Notes: a model not told the origin generated them from the letters alone. A DNA stretch of 64,000 nt from CAZCPB01 sp044223975 (GCA_044223975.1 JBGALI010000005.1:1-64000); one strand, 5' to 3'. Positions 1 through 7,867 are shown, numbered from the stretch's first letter. Program-made: numbers and translations.

Positions 1-114
1 GTCCAGGTGTCAGGAGCAGAGTGGGCGGCGGGGATCGACCGGCGGGCCGGGAACGGTGATTGCGGGGTGAGGTCCGGCCACCGGGCGTGGACCTGCTCGC
101 ATAGGATTTTGGGG

Positions 115-339
115 ATGGACTACTCGCGGATCATCACGATCGAAGCGGACAAGCGTGGCGGCAAGCCGTGCGTCCGCGGGCTGCGCATCACGGTGTACGA
201 CGTGCTGGACTACCTCGCTTCGGGCATGAAGGTCGCCGAGATTCTGGCGGACTTTCCCGACCTGACCGAGGAGGATATTCGGGCGTGCCTGGCGTTCGCG
301 GCGGATCGTGAACGGCGGCTGATGAGCCGGTCGGCGTGA
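115..339 (+). CDS. DUF433 family protein, probable antitoxin
   Basis: A 74-residue protein of the DUF433 type: a short N-terminal strand, then the GGKPCVRGLRITVYDVLDYLASG core and a helical C-terminus (EEDIRACLAFAADRE). In this family the small HTH-like fold usually acts as the antitoxin and autoregulator of a downstream PIN-like toxin. The ATG at 115 is chosen because the domain begins there; upstream in-frame codons are low-complexity. AGGA lies about 10 bases before it. The stop overlaps the next gene's GTG start (GTGA, 336-339), so the two are probably translationally coupled. The pairing with a DUF5615 gene is seen directly; the antitoxin role is inferred from the family. Confidence 0.8.
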   Translation: MDYSRIITIEADKRGGKPCVRGLRITVYDVLDYLASGMKVAEILADFPDLTEEDIRACLAFAADRERRLMSRSA

Positions 340-668
340 CGCTGCTCATCGACGAGAATCTGTCGCCGCGCCTTGCGACAATGCTGGCGGACATCTTTCC
401 GGGCTCGCTGCACGTGCGCGACGTGGGACTGAAAACCGATCGCGATTCGGTCGTGTGGGATTTCGCCAAATCGCGCGGTCTTGTGATTCTTTCCAAGGAC
501 GCTGATTTCCGGCAGCGCAGCCTGCTCTACGGACCTCCTCCGAAGGTGATCGGCCTGCTCGTGGGCAACTGCTCGACGAGCGTGGTGGAAGCGATCGTGA
601 GGTCGAACGCCGAACTGATAAGAAGGTTCGAACACGACGCGACGGCGGCGTTCCTGGAGCTCCCCTGA
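336..668 (+). CDS. DUF5615 PIN-like protein, probable toxin
   Basis: A 110-residue PIN-like protein of the DUF5615 (Mut7-C-like) family. The N-terminus has the typical LLIDENLSPRL motif with the first acidic cluster (Asp6, Glu7), and the middle has the second acidic motif ILSKDADF. These carboxylates are where a PIN nuclease would hold metal. It starts with GTG inside the stop of the DUF433 gene. Order and overlap match type II toxin-antitoxin modules, with the antitoxin gene first. Nuclease activity is inferred; some DUF5615 proteins have no demonstrated toxicity. A second DUF433/DUF5615 pair lies at 13494-14101 on the other strand. Confidence 0.78.
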   Translation: MTLLIDENLSPRLATMLADIFPGSLHVRDVGLKTDRDSVVWDFAKSRGLVILSKDADFRQRSLLYGPPPKVIGLLVGNCSTSVVEAIVRSNAELIRRFEHDATAAFLELP

Positions 669-743
669 TTCTGACGGGGCGAACGTCTCAATGCCAGATC
701 CTGCAATTGAAGATCGCTGGCCGCCGTGGAGAGGCCCGCTGCT

Positions 744-1094
744 TCAGGTCGACAAAGCGGTCCAATCCTGCAGGCGCACCACGGATACGCCGCCATCGTG
801 CGCGACCGACACAATCCACCGCAGCGCCGGGTCCGCGATGTCGATGTCGTCGGACGAGGGATACCAGATGTCTCCGAAAAGCCGGCATAGATCGGTCGTC
901 TGGAACTCGTCGACCTCGTCCCATCGATACCAGTTCACCAGCACGGACCGGGGAATCTCAAGTCCGAGCTGTTGGAAGACCCGGTGAAGATCGAAATCTT
1001 CTCTCTCCGCGTTGGTGTGTGCCCCGACGTCCGTGCCCGCGCGTTGGACCGCTTGAACCACCGCCAGCGGATCGGCGCTCGGTTCGAGTTTCAA
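744..1094 (-). CDS. hypothetical protein
   Basis: A 116-residue soluble protein that I do not recognise. It has no signal peptide or membrane segment, is acidic, and holds several tryptophans in its second half (VNWYRWDEVDEF, DIWYPSSDDIDI, LRWIVSV), which looks like a folded alpha/beta protein and not a shadow frame. The only start available is TTG at 1094, because an in-frame stop lies 15 bases upstream, so the start is weak. It lies 140 bases downstream of the acyl-carrier-like gene on the same strand. The DDIDIADPALRW stretch resembles small bacterial proteins encoded beside toxins or immunity factors, but this is not a firm match. Confidence 0.5.
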   Translation of the reverse strand: MKLEPSADPLAVVQAVQRAGTDVGAHTNAEREDFDLHRVFQQLGLEIPRSVLVNWYRWDEVDEFQTTDLCRLFGDIWYPSSDDIDIADPALRWIVSVAHDGGVSVVRLQDWTALST

Positions 1095-1234
1095 ACGCTG
1101 GCGAAGCCTTCACCCGAGGTGATCGATCTCCCCGTGGGATAGTGGCCTGAACGGCACGAACGAGCCACGTCCGTGCTCCCGCTCGTAATGGAATATTTTG
1201 AATGGCTGCACGCGATTGCTCGGATGGCTCCCGA

Positions 1235-1483
1235 TCAGTCGAAGCCGAGGTCTTTGACGATGTCGGAATGCGCGTGCACGTGCTCCAGCGGCATCCCGGC
1301 TTGATCCGCCGCGAGCTTGCGCACCTCGTCCATGACGGTCTGACGATCACTGCCCGGCACGCGGGCGATGACGAGCTCGGCCATGTCGGCGACGGTACGG
1401 ACGTTTTCGCAGTCCGAGTCCGGGAGGCTGAGCCGGAACCTCTGTTCGACTTCCATCACGAATTCGACGCTGTCCAGTCCCAC
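1235..1483 (-). CDS. acyl-carrier-like protein with permuted motif order
   Basis: An 82-residue protein that begins (GTG) with GLDSVEFVMEVEQRF. This is the phosphopantetheine attachment motif and helix II of an acyl carrier protein; Ser5 would carry the arm. It continues with the helix III segment (SLPDSDCENVRTVADMAELV). The C-terminal half (VMDEVRKLAADQAGMPLEHV, ending DIVKDLGFD) is the N-terminal half of an acyl carrier protein and stops exactly before the next Asp-Ser. The order is therefore C-half then N-half. I recall similar short proteins in other bacteria, so this may be a real permuted family and not a broken gene. The start is inferred: GGAG lies about 20 bases upstream. No fatty-acid or polyketide genes are adjacent. 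Confidence 0.6.
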   Translation of the reverse strand: MGLDSVEFVMEVEQRFRLSLPDSDCENVRTVADMAELVIARVPGSDRQTVMDEVRKLAADQAGMPLEHVHAHSDIVKDLGFD

Positions 1484-1580
1484 GGTCGATCGTAGTGGCG
1501 ACGCTCCTTGCCCGAACAGTGTTACCGATTGGTTGTGTCGCGCCGCCGGGTTCCCTATGCTGTATCGGCGGGGGTGACAT

Positions 1581-3434
1581 ATGGCGCAGCACGCACGCTC
1601 GATCCGTGGCAGGCGCACGTCCTTGTGCGAGGCGCTGGAGCGGCGCACGCTCCTGTCCTTTGCGACCACGGACTATTACTTCACACCGTTCGGCGGCCAC
1701 ACGTGGGAATTCGACGGCACGGAGAACGGCGCTCCCTCCTCCGGCGTGATGACCTCGACGGCGTGGGTGCCCGAGAGCGGCGTGATCACCACCCGCTACG
1801 AACGGAAGATCTCGGTGTCCATCGTCCTGGCGGAGACCTCGTCGGATTACGAGGCGGTGACGGACCTGGGCGTGATGCGCTATCGCTCGGACTTTGACGC
1901 CGAGGGATCCACTCTCACGGTTCGGTTTCCCGGCGGCATGCTGGTCCTTCCGCCCTCCCTCACGCCCGGGCAGGTGCACACGTACTCGTCGACCTTCACG
2001 TACGAGTACGAGGGCAACTCCGGGACGGGCCAGATCAGCGGGCACGTTACGGTCTACGACCTCGAGACGGTGACGACGCCCGCGGGCGAGTTCAGCGCTC
2101 TCAAGCTGACGGACTCGGTGTCGCTCTCGCTGGAGGCGAACGGACAGACGCTGGTCGGGACGGAGTTCTCGACCGGGTGGCTCGCCAAAGGGATCGGCGC
2201 GGTCCGCGAGAGCACGACCACCCACACCGAGAGCTCGGACGGCACGACCGACGACTCGGTGTCGGAACTGAGCCTGACGTCCTTCATCAACGCGGCCCCG
2301 ACCGTCGGGTCGCTCGACGCCAGTGCCGCGGCGGTGTTCCTCGGCGAGCCGCTGACGCTCACCGCCGGCGCCGTCGCCGACGCCGACGGCATCCCGCGGA
2401 GCGTCGCGTTCTATCTCGATTCCAACGACAACGGGCTCGCCGACCCCTCGGAGCATCTGGGATCGGACGCCGACCTCGCCGACGGCGCCGTGTGGGCGCT
2501 CACGCCCCAGCAGACGGCGGCGCTGCCGGTCGGGGTGGTGCACGTCCTCGCGGTGGCGTCGGACAACAACGGCGGCACCTCGGCCCCGCGATCGGTCACG
2601 GTCACGGTCACGCGGATCACCGCCGATTCGTTCGCGACCCGTTACGCGCAGGCGCCCAAGGCCGCCGACGGGCTCGTGGACGGCGACTGGATCGCCGATT
2701 CTCTGAAGGCCAATGTCGCCAACGTCGCCACCTCCGACGCGTACTGGGGCGCGCGCAACCACTGGTACCAGGACACGGCCGGCAACGTGTGGGCGCTCTG
2801 GCAGGGGGGCGCTCAGCACGCCAGCCAGACCCTCCCCGGCCAGCACGAGTGGGTGCTCACCAACCTGACCGACGCCGCCGGGCTTTCGGGCTCGATGCAC
2901 TTTGCGCCCGGTTCACTCTCGGGCATCACCACCGGCTGGAACGCGTTCAACATCCAGGGCGTCCAGGACGGCAGGCTCGCGGCGCTGTGGTGGTCACCGG
3001 AGGGGAGCGCGGGGACCTGGGTGGACACCGACGGAACGGTCAGGCAGGGCAGCAGCTTGGGCCTGCGCGGCAACGGCTGGAGCCTGAGCAGCATCAGCGA
3101 CGCCGCGACTTTGATCGGCGGGGCCGTCGCCACACCGCCCGCGGCGTTCCTGGCGTACTCCGAGAGCCAGGGGAACGGGCGCACGGAGTTCGACCCGCGC
3201 TCGACGCGCGCGATCGCCAACACCGGCATGTCGGTGGTGGTGGTCGACACCGCGCACCGGGTGTACACGCTCACCTTCAGCACCTCGCAGCGGCCTATCG
3301 CGGGGGCGCGCGCCGATCTCAACGGCGCGTGGGTGCTCGAACTCCTGGGCGACTCGCCGTCGCTGCCGGACCTGGGACTCGGCGGCCAGCTCGGCTCGTT
3401 CGAGCAGGCGTACATCGACGCGGCCACGGGGTGA
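1581..3434 (+). CDS. LEPR-XLL-type secreted surface protein
   Basis: A 617-residue exported protein. Near the N-terminus, CEALERRTLLSFATTD is the LEPR-XLL-type motif that planctomycetes place at the start of many large secreted proteins in lieu of a classical signal peptide. About residues 235-345 form an Ig-like/cadherin-like domain containing a calcium-loop-like DSNDNGLADPSE stretch. The C-terminal third contains Trp-rich propeller-like blades, for example GSLSGITTGWNAFNIQG followed by LAALWW, homologous to the blades of the protein at 21188. Five G residues lie a few bases before the ATG. Function is unknown; cell surface or extracellular location is inferred from the motif. There is no C-terminal dockerin module here. 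Confidence 0.85.
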   Translation: MAQHARSIRGRRTSLCEALERRTLLSFATTDYYFTPFGGHTWEFDGTENGAPSSGVMTSTAWVPESGVITTRYERKISVSIVLAETSSDYEAVTDLGVMRYRSDFDAEGSTLTVRFPGGMLVLPPSLTPGQVHTYSSTFTYEYEGNSGTGQISGHVTVYDLETVTTPAGEFSALKLTDSVSLSLEANGQTLVGTEFSTGWLAKGIGAVRESTTTHTESSDGTTDDSVSELSLTSFINAAPTVGSLDASAAAVFLGEPLTLTAGAVADADGIPRSVAFYLDSNDNGLADPSEHLGSDADLADGAVWALTPQQTAALPVGVVHVLAVASDNNGGTSAPRSVTVTVTRITADSFATRYAQAPKAADGLVDGDWIADSLKANVANVATSDAYWGARNHWYQDTAGNVWALWQGGAQHASQTLPGQHEWVLTNLTDAAGLSGSMHFAPGSLSGITTGWNAFNIQGVQDGRLAALWWSPEGSAGTWVDTDGTVRQGSSLGLRGNGWSLSSISDAATLIGGAVATPPAAFLAYSESQGNGRTEFDPRSTRAIANTGMSVVVVDTAHRVYTLTFSTSQRPIAGARADLNGAWVLELLGDSPSLPDLGLGGQLGSFEQAYIDAATG

Positions 3435-3471
3435 GCGGGCGGGCGGTGTGAAGGCGGGGCGCCGGCGCGGG

Positions 3472-4575
3472 TCAGGGCCTGGGCACGTCGGCGCCCATGC
3501 ACAGCGACAGCACGCTCATGCGGATCGCGACGCCGGCGGAGACCTGGCGGGTGATGACCGAGCGCGGGCCGTCGGCGACCTCGGAGTCGAGCTCGATGCC
3601 GCGGTTGATTGGGCCGGGGTGCATGACGATCGCGCCGGGCTTCATGCGCTGGGCGCGCTCTGGGGTCACGCTGTAGAACTCGCGGTACTCGCGGACGGAG
3701 GAGATGCCGGGTGTGCGCGACTTATTCCCGTCCGCGGGGCGGGCCTGCTCCTGGCGCTCGAACTGGATGCGCAGGACCATCACCGCGTCGGCCTCGGGGA
3801 GCACGGCGTCGAGGTCGTGCGCGACGGTGCAGCCCAACGACTCGAGCGAGCGCGGCACCATCGTGACGGGGCCGACGCAGTAGACCTTGGCGCCCAGGGC
3901 GGTCATGCCCACGACGTCGGATCGGGCCACGCGCGAGGCGCCCAGGTCGCCGACGATCACGGCGGTGAGGCCGGTGAGGTCGAAGTCGTCGAGCCGGCCG
4001 TGGGCGGTGGCCAGCTGGTAGATGTCGAGCAGGCCCTGGGTTGGGTGCTCGTGACGACCGTCGCCGGCGTTGATGACCGGGGAGGCGACGGCGCCGGCGA
4101 TCATCGCGGCCGCGCCGTTCTGGCGGGCGCGGATGACCATGGCGTCGACGCCCATGGCCTCGATGGCCAGGGCGGTGTCCATGAGCGTCTCGCCCTTGTT
4201 GACGCTGGAGACGACCGCGGAGAGATCGGCGACGTCGGCGCCGAGGCGCTTGGCGGCGATGGCGAAGCTGGTTCGGGTCCGTGTCGAATCCTCGAAGAAC
4301 ATGGTCGCGACGGTGCGTCCGGTGAGGGTACGCGTCGCGGGGTCGGCGGGGTCGAAGCGGTCGAGATCGCGGGCACGCCGGAGGATGGTGCGCAGGTCCT
4401 CGGGGCAGACGCCCTGGAGCCCGAGGAGGTCGCGGCCGCGCCAGGTTGAGACGGGCGAGCCCGCCGGCGATGAGACTGGCATGGGTGTACCCGGACGGAG
4501 CCTCGCGACACGGTCGGCGAGGGTCAGCCCTGGACTCGTCGGCGGGTTCCGTGCCGTCGGTTCAGTGGCGGGCAT
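3472..4575 (-). CDS. pyrB: aspartate carbamoyltransferase catalytic subunit
   Basis: Catalyses carbamoyl phosphate + aspartate to N-carbamoyl-aspartate, the committed step of pyrimidine synthesis, in the cytoplasm. At 367 residues it is longer than the usual ~310 because of a Pro/Ser/Thr-rich N-terminal extension of about 45 residues. The carbamoyl-phosphate loop FFEDSTRTRTSF (Ser97-Arg101), the mobile-loop lysine in SSVNKGET (Lys127), HEHPTQGLLD and HPGPINRG are all present. A later ATG at codon 32 could be the true start, since no strong Shine-Dalgarno precedes the first. No pyrI regulatory gene, dihydroorotase or other pyr gene is adjacent, so it appears to be a single-gene unit. Confidence 0.95.
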   Translation of the reverse strand: MPATEPTARNPPTSPGLTLADRVARLRPGTPMPVSSPAGSPVSTWRGRDLLGLQGVCPEDLRTILRRARDLDRFDPADPATRTLTGRTVATMFFEDSTRTRTSFAIAAKRLGADVADLSAVVSSVNKGETLMDTALAIEAMGVDAMVIRARQNGAAAMIAGAVASPVINAGDGRHEHPTQGLLDIYQLATAHGRLDDFDLTGLTAVIVGDLGASRVARSDVVGMTALGAKVYCVGPVTMVPRSLESLGCTVAHDLDAVLPEADAVMVLRIQFERQEQARPADGNKSRTPGISSVREYREFYSVTPERAQRMKPGAIVMHPGPINRGIELDSEVADGPRSVITRQVSAGVAIRMSVLSLCMGADVPRP

Positions 4576-4638
4576 TCAAAGGTGATTCTACGCCGCGGCG
4601 GGGGCGTGGTGTCGCAGTTGACAGGCCCGAGAAGCGGC

Positions 4639-5334
4639 TCAGCCCTCGCCGGCGCCGGCTTCCTGCCCGGCCTTGGGCGCGTCGCTTTCGGGCTTGGGGA
4701 TGGGGGCGCCGGACTTGTCCACGCCGGGGGACGCTTCGGGGACGGTCTTCCGCGGCGGTGGGATGGCGGTGTTGCCGTAATCCTCCGGGCAGTAGTAGAG
4801 GGACGGGGTGTCGATGATGCCCGGCTGCCACGTCTGGAATCGCGCGACGCGCCAGGGCTGGAGGCCGCCCTCGCAGAGCAGGGTGATGCACTCGTAGACG
4901 GGCTGCCCGTCGGGGCGGGGCGGCACGTCGAGGCGGGGGCGCATCACGTCGACCTTGGCGTCGCGCATGCGGACCCAGACGCGCGAGATGTGGTACACGG
5001 GCAGCGTCTTGGCGTTCTCGGCGGTGAGGGGCGCGGCGCGCCCACCCGTGCGCTCGGAGACGCGCTCGTAGACGTCGCGGCGCACACCCTCGGGCAGGTT
5101 GATGGCGAACAGGGCCTCGCCGGCGACGACCGGCCCGGCGTGGGGCGGCGGGTAGCGGTCGGCGACCCACTTGGTGGCGAGCATCATGAGCTCGTCGGTG
5201 GGTGGGGCGTTGGGGTTGTTGATGACCGGGTGGGCGCTGTCGATGGGCGGGTAGCTGGCATAGCCGTAGCACCCGGCCAGCGCGCCGCCGGCGAGGAGAA
5301 CGAGCGAGAGTGATGTCCGAACGGCCTTGTTCAT
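4639..5334 (-). CDS. hypothetical lipoprotein
   Basis: A 231-residue protein beginning MNKAVRTSLSLVLLAGGALAGCYG: a lysine, a hydrophobic segment and an LAGC lipobox, so it is predicted to be lipid-modified and envelope-anchored. The start at 5334 is supported by GGAGGG six bases upstream. The mature part is Pro-rich and contains a conserved-looking central region (VYHISRVWVRMRDAKVDVMR, PVYECITLLCEGGL) and a disordered, Pro/Glu/Ala-rich tail. I do not recognise the family. It diverges from ubiX, sharing the intergenic region 5335-5512, and is followed on the same strand by pyrB after about 60 bases; no functional link is evident. Confidence 0.75.
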   Translation of the reverse strand: MNKAVRTSLSLVLLAGGALAGCYGYASYPPIDSAHPVINNPNAPPTDELMMLATKWVADRYPPPHAGPVVAGEALFAINLPEGVRRDVYERVSERTGGRAAPLTAENAKTLPVYHISRVWVRMRDAKVDVMRPRLDVPPRPDGQPVYECITLLCEGGLQPWRVARFQTWQPGIIDTPSLYYCPEDYGNTAIPPPRKTVPEASPGVDKSGAPIPKPESDAPKAGQEAGAGEG

Positions 5335-5512
5335 GGGGCGCCCTCCGTGGACGCGTGCATTATTGCGCGAGAGTGTGGAACAGCACGACATCGGCTCGCC
5401 GGCGCCGGGGACGTGAATTGTTCGGGATCGGCCGCGGGCCCGGCGTGCCGGAACGCGTGGAGTGAGCCGCGATGCGCGACTACGTACCATCCGGGCGGGC
5501 GAAACGCGGCGT

Positions 5513-6154
5513 ATGGCGAGCGATCCCTTTCAATCACGACGGTTCGTTGTAGGCGTCTCGGGCGCTTCGGGCGCGGCGTACAGCCTGCGGCTGCTCGAGT
5601 TGCTCCTCGGGCACGGGCACGAGGTTCACCTGGTCGTGAGCGAGTACGGGCGGCGGTTGCTCTTTGAAGAGGCGGGGGTGGCGCGCCTGGAGCTGGGGAC
5701 GCTGGTGCCGTCGCTGGCCGATGACCGGGGCGCGGCGGCGCGGCTCCTGGTGCACCCGCACAAGGACGTGGGGGCGGTGATCGCGTCGGGGAGCTTCCTG
5801 CACGACGGGATGGTGGTGCTGCCGTGCTCGTCGGCGTCGCTGGGGCAGATGGCGACCGGGAGCGGGAGCAACCTCTTGTGCCGCGCCGCGATGGTAACGC
5901 TGAAGGAGCGGCGGACACTGATCGTGTGCCACCGCGAGATGCCGCTGAGCCACATCGACATCGAGAATTACGAGCGGCTGTCGCGGGCGGGGGCGATCCT
6001 GTGCCCGACCAACCCGGGGTTTTATCTCGGGCCGCGGCGGGTCGAGGACCTGGTGGACTTTGTGGTGGGCAAGGTGCTGGACCTTTTGAAGGTGGGGCAC
6101 GGGCTCAAGACCCGGTGGGAGGAGCGGGCCCCGGAACGGGTCGCTGAGGAGTGA
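5513..6154 (+). CDS. ubiX: flavin prenyltransferase UbiX
   Basis: Transfers a dimethylallyl group to FMN to make prenyl-FMN, the cofactor of UbiD-type decarboxylases used in quinone and aromatic metabolism. The 213-residue protein has the FMN-binding Rossmann motif GVSGASGAAYSLRLLELL at its start, then SGSFLHDGMVVLPCSSASLG and the HREMPLSHIDIENYERL motif typical of UbiX. The ATG at 5513 is chosen because the GVSGASG core starts about a dozen residues later; a GTG at 5462 would add an unlikely Arg-rich leader. No ubiD is next to it. With the UbiA-type enzyme at 23488 it suggests menaquinone (futalosine route) synthesis, an inference. Confidence 0.93.
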   Translation: MASDPFQSRRFVVGVSGASGAAYSLRLLELLLGHGHEVHLVVSEYGRRLLFEEAGVARLELGTLVPSLADDRGAAARLLVHPHKDVGAVIASGSFLHDGMVVLPCSSASLGQMATGSGSNLLCRAAMVTLKERRTLIVCHREMPLSHIDIENYERLSRAGAILCPTNPGFYLGPRRVEDLVDFVVGKVLDLLKVGHGLKTRWEERAPERVAEE

Positions 6155-6184
6155 GCTGGCGGGGGAGCGATCGGCTGGACACAC

Positions 6185-6200
6185 ATACCGTACTAGGGTA
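6185..6200. promoter_or_regulatory. putative CsoR-type operator 1
   Basis: ATACCGTACTAGGGTA is an imperfect palindrome of the form ATACC-N6-GGGTA, located 72 bases before the first CsoR-like gene. The form matches known CsoR/RcnR operators (TA-rich ends with G/C tracts inside) and is nearly the same as the two sites at 6834 and 6854. Binding is inferred. Confidence 0.55.
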
Positions 6201-6271
6201 GAGTCAAGGTCGATCGCCCGGGCGACGTCGCGCGGGCGGGTGCGGCGCCGGACACCCAGAGAGGCTTGAGC

Positions 6272-6628
6272 ATGGCACGTGCAGTCGCGAAGGTCAGGGC
6301 CATGGATCGCTCCCGCGCAGAGGCGAGGGAATCGCACACCCGCCCGGGGGCCGACGCGAACCCGGCCGCCACCGCGGCCCAGGTCGCGCAGCTCCGCCGC
6401 GCCAAGGGGCAGGTGGAGGGCATCGAGCGGATGATCGAGAGCGGCCGGTACTGCGCCGACATCATCGTGCAGATCATCGCGGCGCGGGCCTCGCTGCAGG
6501 CGGTGGCCAAGGTGCTGCTCAAGGACCACCTCAAGGCCTGCCACGCCGAGGCGATGAAGAACGGCGGCGCCACGGCCGACGAGATGTACCAGGAACTGCT
6601 CGAACTGGTCTCCAAGATGGCGCGCTAG
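6272..6628 (+). CDS. metal-sensing repressor, CsoR/RcnR family (copy 1)
   Basis: A 118-residue all-helical regulator of the CsoR/RcnR/FrmR (DUF156) family. It carries the copper-sensor ligand set Cys61, His86, Cys90 (RYCADIIVQI ... LKDHLKACH) with the 25- and 4-residue spacing of CsoR, so Cu(I) sensing is the best guess. Metal binding would release it from DNA. An N-terminal extension of about 30 residues rich in Arg/Ala precedes the domain. GAGAGG lies about 8 bases before the ATG. An ATACC-N6-GGGTA palindrome sits upstream at 6185-6200, so autoregulation is likely. No copper ATPase or chaperone is adjacent; the next gene is a paralogue. Confidence 0.85.
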   Translation: MARAVAKVRAMDRSRAEARESHTRPGADANPAATAAQVAQLRRAKGQVEGIERMIESGRYCADIIVQIIAARASLQAVAKVLLKDHLKACHAEAMKNGGATADEMYQELLELVSKMAR

Positions 6629-6833
6629 CCGGCGCGGGGCGCCGGAACGTGCGTCCTTGCTCTGATCCGGGCTCGGCCCGTGACGATCCGGTGGCGCAGG
6701 GCGGCCGGCCGCTTCGCCGCGGGGAGCGCCCTCGCACGCACAGGCCGAACGCGGCCGGGGCGCGGGCTGGTGCGCGGGCCGGGGCGGTCGCGGCCACATA
6801 TTGCAAATCGCGCCGGATTGTCGCCGCTCCTTG

Positions 6834-6850
6834 TACCATACTGGGGTATA
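6834..6850. promoter_or_regulatory. putative CsoR-type operator 2
   Basis: TACCATACTGGGGTATA is a palindromic site of the same design as operator 1, just three bases from operator 3 and about 105 bases before the second CsoR-like gene. Placement suggests it overlaps that gene's promoter. Repressor binding is inferred. Confidence 0.55.
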
Positions 6851-6853
6851 GTC

Positions 6854-6872
6854 ATATACCACTATGGGGTAT
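6854..6872. promoter_or_regulatory. putative CsoR-type operator 3
   Basis: ATATACCACTATGGGGTAT is the best palindrome of the three (ATACC-N6-GGGTAT). It lies next to operator 2, giving a double site upstream of the second CsoR-like gene; paired sites would allow two repressor tetramers side by side. Function is inferred from sequence alone. Confidence 0.58.
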
Positions 6873-6954
6873 TTGCCGGCGGTCCGGGATCCTTGTGGTG
6901 TTCGGCGGCGTCGGCCTGGGCGCCCGGGCGGGCGGGCCGCCAGAAGGGCTCGGA

Positions 6955-7305
6955 ATGATCGGCAACAACACGGGCCGGAACGCGACACCGGGCACGTCCG
7001 CGACGGAGCCGGCGGGGCGCGTGGCGGGCGGCGTCAGCGCGGCGGCGCTCGCGGGAAACCTGCGGAAGATCCGGCACGCCATGGTGCAGGCCGAAGGGAT
7101 CGAACGCATGATCCTCGATGGCCGGTACTGCGCCGACGTCATCGTTCGGATCAACGCGGTGCGCAGCACGCTGAGGGTTGTGGCCAAGGCGCTCCTGAGG
7201 GACCACCTGGCGATCTGCCACGCCGCGGCGCTGAGCAACGGCGGGACCAAGGAGCACGACATGTACGGCGAGTTGCTGGACCTGGCGTCGAAGATGGAGA
7301 AATGA
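6955..7305 (+). CDS. metal-sensing repressor, CsoR/RcnR family (copy 2)
   Basis: A 116-residue paralogue of the gene at 6272. It keeps the Cys59-His84-Cys88 ligand pattern (RYCADVIVRI ... LRDHLAICH) and the flanking helices, but diverges elsewhere. Its N-terminal ~30 residues are Gly/Ala-rich and unrelated to the first copy. The ATG at 6955 follows AGAAGGG at a normal distance. Two adjacent palindromes (6834-6872) precede it. Separate promoters for two similar sensors suggest different metals or sulfur/formaldehyde-type signals, but the residues visible do not settle which. Known members of this family are tetrameric dimers of helical hairpins. Confidence 0.84.
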   Translation: MIGNNTGRNATPGTSATEPAGRVAGGVSAAALAGNLRKIRHAMVQAEGIERMILDGRYCADVIVRINAVRSTLRVVAKALLRDHLAICHAAALSNGGTKEHDMYGELLDLASKMEK

Positions 7306-7637
7306 CCGCGCGCCCGGGCGAATCGAGCAGCTCCTGCCGCGCACGAATCTGACGACGCGCGCCCTGTCGCGCACGGCCCCCCCTGAAGGGGGCGTCTGGC
7401 GAAAGTCGGCGCCCCCGATTGTGCGGTCGCGAGCCCCGGCGGCCCGGGGACAGAGGGAGAGCGGCCCGTGATCGACGGGCCGAACCGGTCCCCCACCGAT
7501 GGGGCGTGTGGCGAAAGCCCGCGTCTCAATCTTTGTTCCCAGGTCCGGTGACGAGCCTCGCGGCTCGCGACGCCGTGCCATCCTGCCACGGGCACCTTGC
7601 CCGCGGCCACACTTTCACGCACAGGAGTTTCACTTCC
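7306..7637. other. non-coding stretch with a GC hairpin
   Basis: No convincing gene is seen in these 332 bases. A perfect 8-bp inverted repeat with a 5-base loop (CGGCCCGT, 7462-7469; ACGGGCCG, 7475-7482) lies midway. No T-tract follows it, so it is not a standard terminator. The right end supplies the Shine-Dalgarno AGGAG for the entericidin-like gene. Confidence 0.4.
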
Positions 7638-7820
7638 ATGACCCGCAACTCACGCCGTGCCCGGCAGGCCACACCCGCTTCGGCCCCGGTTCGTTTGGTG
7701 CTTGCCGCGATGTTCGTGCTTGTCGTGGCCGCGGCCGCGTGCAGCACCACCGAGGGGTTCGGCAAGGACGTCAAGGACCTCGGAGGCGGGATCGAGAAGA
7801 GCGCCGCGGACAACAAGTGA
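7638..7820 (+). CDS. entericidin-like small lipoprotein
   Basis: A 60-residue protein with a basic N-terminus, a hydrophobic stretch (LVLAAMFVLVVAAAAC) ending at a lipobox cysteine, and a mature part (STTEGFGKDVKDLGGGIEKS) that matches the entericidin A/B pattern of a Gly-Lys-Asp amphipathic helix. Entericidins are tiny envelope lipoproteins made under stress and sometimes work as toxin/antidote peptides. Here there is one copy, with an unusually long N-region of about 20 residues before the hydrophobic segment. AGGAG lies 10 bases before the ATG. It is followed within 50 bases by two other small membrane-protein genes, suggesting a common envelope-stress unit. Confidence 0.72.
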   Translation: MTRNSRRARQATPASAPVRLVLAAMFVLVVAAAACSTTEGFGKDVKDLGGGIEKSAADNK

Positions 7821-7867
7821 CTCGTGTTGCGGCCCCGGCCGGAGCCGCCGGTCGCCTGGAGTTTCCC

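Noticed and set aside
7376..7393. C5/G5 stem as a terminator after the second CsoR-like gene
   Set aside because: The stem is only five pairs and no T-tract follows.
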